Made by a program: the position numbers and the translations under genes. A stretch of DNA of 7,811 nt. It comes from an uncultured Treponema sp. GTDB lineage: Bacteria > Spirochaetota > Spirochaetia > Treponematales > Treponemataceae. The notes beneath the pieces are model-generated. The model was not told the origin of the DNA and made no database searches. It was given only the letters and a program-made list of their open reading frames with translations. How positions within the stretch are numbered: the stretch's first letter is position 1; each line of letters begins with the position of its first letter. The stretch is from assembly GCA_934691925.1 (NCBI GenBank), contig CAKUTI010000050.1:1-7811 (forward strand), read 5' to 3'. Shown here piece by piece: positions 6,701 to 7,811 of the stretch.

Positions 6701-7460
6701 CATGTATGGCGTAAGCCAGCTTTACCAGCTTAGAGGGCGCGTCGGGCGGAGCGACAGAAAGGCATATGCGTATCTTCTCTATCCTGAAAACAAGGTCTTG
6801 AGCGAGGTCGCGATGAAGCGTCTGCAGGTGATTTCCGATTTTACCGAGCTTGGCTCAGGCTTCAAGATTGCGATGAAGGACATGGAAATCCGAGGCGCGG
6901 GAAATCTTCTCGGCCGCGACCAGAGCGGAGATGTCTACTCCGTCGGATTCGAGCTTTACATGAAGCTCTTGAACGAGGCGGTCGAGCATCTCACAAAATC
7001 CAAGGACTATAAGGAAGCGAACGAGGTTCTCCTTGAGCTTGAATACACCGGCTTTATTCCAGACAGCTACGTCTCAAGCCTCCAGACAAAAATGGAAATC
7101 TACAAGAAAGTCGCCGCAGTGCAGACAAAAGACGAGCTTGCCTCAATCGAGTACGAGCTTGAAGACCGCTTCGGCCCGGTTCCGGACGAAGTCTACAGCT
7201 TGCTCAGCCTTGCCGAGGTGCGCATAATCGCAAAGAAAATGGTTATTTCCTCAATAAAGGAAAAGTCAGGCGAAATCAGAATAGAGTTCAGCACAGTAAG
7301 CGACGTTAAAATCGACAAAGTTTTAAAGCTCATCAAAGAAAGCAACGGAAAAGTCCGCCTGGACCCGGCGAGACCGAACACTCTTATTTTGAGCGCGGGA
7401 AAAATCGGCCTCAAAGAAAAAAGCGAGTTCATAAAGGAAAAGCTCGAGGCTCTAAGCTGA
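3780..7460 (+). CDS. mfd: transcription-repair coupling factor Mfd
   Basis: This 1226-residue ATP-driven DNA translocase pushes stalled RNA polymerase off damaged template strands and recruits UvrA for nucleotide excision repair. The N-terminal UvrB-like region includes PWWGIVPYR (about 118-126). The CarD-like RNA-polymerase-interacting domain lies at about 562-625 (GDYVVHVNYGIGIFRG). The RecG-type motor shows Walker A GDVGYGKT (713-720), DEEQ (814-817), SATPIPRTL, and QLRGRVGR (983-990). ISDFTELGSGFKIAMKDMEI and GAGNLLG follow, and the C-terminal TRCF domain that masks UvrA binding begins near 1085 (LELEYTGFIPDSYV). E. coli Mfd has 1148 residues, so this is complete and slightly longer. A Gly-rich stretch near residues 64-82 looks like a local insertion. 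An upstream TTG at 3750 would add ten residues; ATG 3780 is preferred, although neither has a good ribosome site. Confidence 0.97.
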   Translation: MKSLLSNYLVSVTGNWSDYHSDIASLASGKYFPAEIEGLHGTSASFFIADFVEKMRNNALSSLQYGGTGRHSGAGGESGADVSSLDAVVVVPAEKDALDLQQDFETAFEDSVEITVLPWWGIVPYRTSAVGTSVFGQRSAVLSKMAMQSRSLNQQTKPRIFIINQRSLQTPVPSPEYVRSLSFSLYKGEKIDPVELSKKLSSLGYVRVPKVGVPGEFTLRGEVLDVFAPGEERAGRILFDFDEIESIKSFDVETQSTIPSESRENLLIYPMKEVVWNPGLVEKLSSLFDKFAQNGGSEKMDSGAVLLALGDEAQKAKEKIISDLKEKGESEGEELFYPVLWRKENGSKYTVLDYISKNTTVFYYDYDRLCNMQENFDREYAGMYRSARLKMPVFPPSEMLIPFKEIPSRHENSVSFRTLHTETEEIQKSDANFFKIECADGKSFFGNINYFKEQIEDLQSNGWKIFVFADNENQSLRIKEILKNYCAKPSEGDYLELLKKNAKKGVPYFPLQVYPRAITNGFEISESKVFVIQENEIWGRRKHAAKIVHKAKSQAIDTFVELNEGDYVVHVNYGIGIFRGIQRVKAMGNERDYIKLEYADEEFAFVPIEQVNLVQRYIGNEGENPKIDRIGSKSWENRKNKVKKAVEDLAEKLISLYSRRKASRGFPFPKDNEWQTAFEAAFPYEDTADQISVTKEIKEDMEKPVPMDRLVCGDVGYGKTEIAMRAAFKAVMGGKQVAFLAPTTILAEQHYENCVERFANFPVKIAQLSRFVPQKEQKQILERLKTGDVDILVGTHRIIQKDVSYRDLGLMIIDEEQRFGVKDKEKLKTMKANIDCLAMSATPIPRTLHMSLLKIRDMSLLTTPPQTRKPIETIVDEYTDERVAKAIRQEVERGGQVFYLHNRVESLEDTRRHLQQIVPEMMIDVAHGQMTVEQLDDIFRRFKLGGFHVLIATTIIENGIDIPNVNTIIIDRADMYGVSQLYQLRGRVGRSDRKAYAYLLYPENKVLSEVAMKRLQVISDFTELGSGFKIAMKDMEIRGAGNLLGRDQSGDVYSVGFELYMKLLNEAVEHLTKSKDYKEANEVLLELEYTGFIPDSYVSSLQTKMEIYKKVAAVQTKDELASIEYELEDRFGPVPDEVYSLLSLAEVRIIAKKMVISSIKEKSGEIRIEFSTVSDVKIDKVLKLIKESNGKVRLDPARPNTLILSAGKIGLKEKSEFIKEKLEALS

Positions 7461-7470
7461 TTTTTGCGGG

Positions 7471-7731
7471 GCGACACCGTGACGAAAGCAGAAAAAGTGT
7501 TTTGACAGCAATCGTCACTGTGACGAATCGAGAAAAAGTGTTTTGACAGCAATCGTCATCGTGACGAATCAAGAAAAAGCATTTTGCCGGCAATCGTCAT
7601 CGTGACGAAGACAGAAAAAGTGCTTGAACGGCAATCGTCACCGTGACGAATCAAGAAAAAGCATTTTGTCAGCAATCGTCACCATGACGAATCGAGAAAA
7701 AGTGCTTGAACGGCAATCGTCACTATGACGA
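7471..7731. repeat. 41-bp tandem array of palindromes and spacers
   Basis: TGACGAA recurs at 7480, 7521, 7562, 7603, 7644, 7685 and 7726, each exactly 41 bp apart. Each unit is a 15-bp palindrome, TCGTCA-NNN-TGACGA, plus a 26-bp spacer that always contains AGAAAAAG and ends in GGCAA or AGCAA. Palindromes lie at 7471-7485 (degenerate left arm GCGACA), 7512-7526, 7553-7567, 7594-7608, 7635-7649, 7676-7690 and 7717-7731. The array cannot be coding: 41 is not a multiple of three, and the TGA in each unit stops all three frames; the inverted copies do the same on the minus strand. It starts 10 bp after the mfd stop and ends 8 bp before the terminator stem, so it would be transcribed as the mfd 3' untranslated region. 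It is not CRISPR, because the spacers are themselves conserved. Confidence 0.95.
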
Positions 7732-7739
7732 AACAAAAA

Positions 7740-7776
7740 AACGCTCCGCTTCATAACGAAACGGAGCGTTTTTTTT
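7740..7776 (+). terminator. strong intrinsic terminator after mfd, probably bidirectional
   Basis: AACGCTCCG (7740-7748) pairs perfectly with CGGAGCGTT (7762-7770). TTC (7750-7752) and GAA (7758-7760) can add an inner stem. A run of eight T (7769-7776) follows on the plus strand. The A-run at 7735-7741 gives seven T on the minus strand, so the hairpin should also stop transcription arriving from the right. Confidence 0.93.
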
Positions 7777-7794
7777 ATTCGCGTTTTTGCGCGC

Positions 7795-7811
7795 TTAGTT
7801 GAAGTGGTATG
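7795..7811 (-). CDS. possible 3' end of a convergent gene, cut by the window edge
   Basis: On the minus strand, TAA at 7797-7795 closes a frame that enters from the window edge and ends in Tyr-His-Phe-Asn. A gene ending here would lie 24 bp before the bidirectional terminator stem, which fits its minus-strand T-run. Only four codons are visible, so this rests on position rather than on protein sequence. Another minus-strand frame is also open at the edge. Confidence 0.25.

Noticed and set aside
7193..7552. Minus-strand open frame of 119 codons overlapping the end of mfd
   Set aside because: It lies mostly antisense to conserved mfd sequence, and its N-terminus is only a translation of the 41-bp repeats.
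7471..7731. Regular repeat array considered as a CRISPR array
   Set aside because: The intervening 26-bp segments are conserved and fall in three classes instead of being unique, the palindromic repeat is only 15 bp, and no cas gene is present in the window.

Overview
The window looks like spirochaete chromosome, most likely a Treponema of the gut or rumen type. This is inferred from the protein style (Mfd sequence, an exported Ig-like protein, a degenerate receiver protein) and from AT-rich intergenic DNA flanking moderately GC-rich genes. No rRNA, tRNA or other taxonomic marker is present, so the genus is an inference.

Layout. Positions 1-467 hold no well-supported gene. They contain a degenerate 22-bp tandem repeat (about 83-183) ending in a perfect 15-bp inverted repeat, two imperfect hairpins (212-250 and 271-309), and one doubtful small basic ORF (312-497). 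Positions 468-3698 carry four minus-strand genes read in this order: an exported Ig-like protein (3698-2697), a degenerate receiver / acidic linker / PilZ-like protein (2599-1421), a zinc-ribbon protein with a C-terminal membrane anchor (1410-988), and a GuaD-type guanine deaminase (938-468). Gaps are 97, 10 and 49 bp, so the last three at least are probably co-transcribed. On the plus strand, mfd (3780-7460) is divergent from this cluster and encodes a full-length transcription-repair coupling factor. The short divergent region holds overlapping candidate promoters.

Downstream of mfd, 7471-7731 is a strictly periodic 41-bp tandem array. Each of its seven palindromes (the first degenerate) is 15 bp, separated by six 26-bp spacers that fall into three sequence classes. 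A strong, probably bidirectional intrinsic terminator (7740-7776) follows, then perhaps the last codons of a convergent minus-strand gene.

How the parts relate. Mfd is a DNA-repair and transcription factor, and nothing links it functionally to the minus-strand cluster beyond shared intergenic DNA. The cluster mixes an envelope protein, a probable signalling or scaffold protein, a membrane-anchored zinc-ribbon protein and a purine salvage enzyme, so its co-transcription does not define one obvious pathway. The least explained parts are the 41-bp palindrome array, the 22-bp phased repeat at the left end, and the pseudo-receiver protein.
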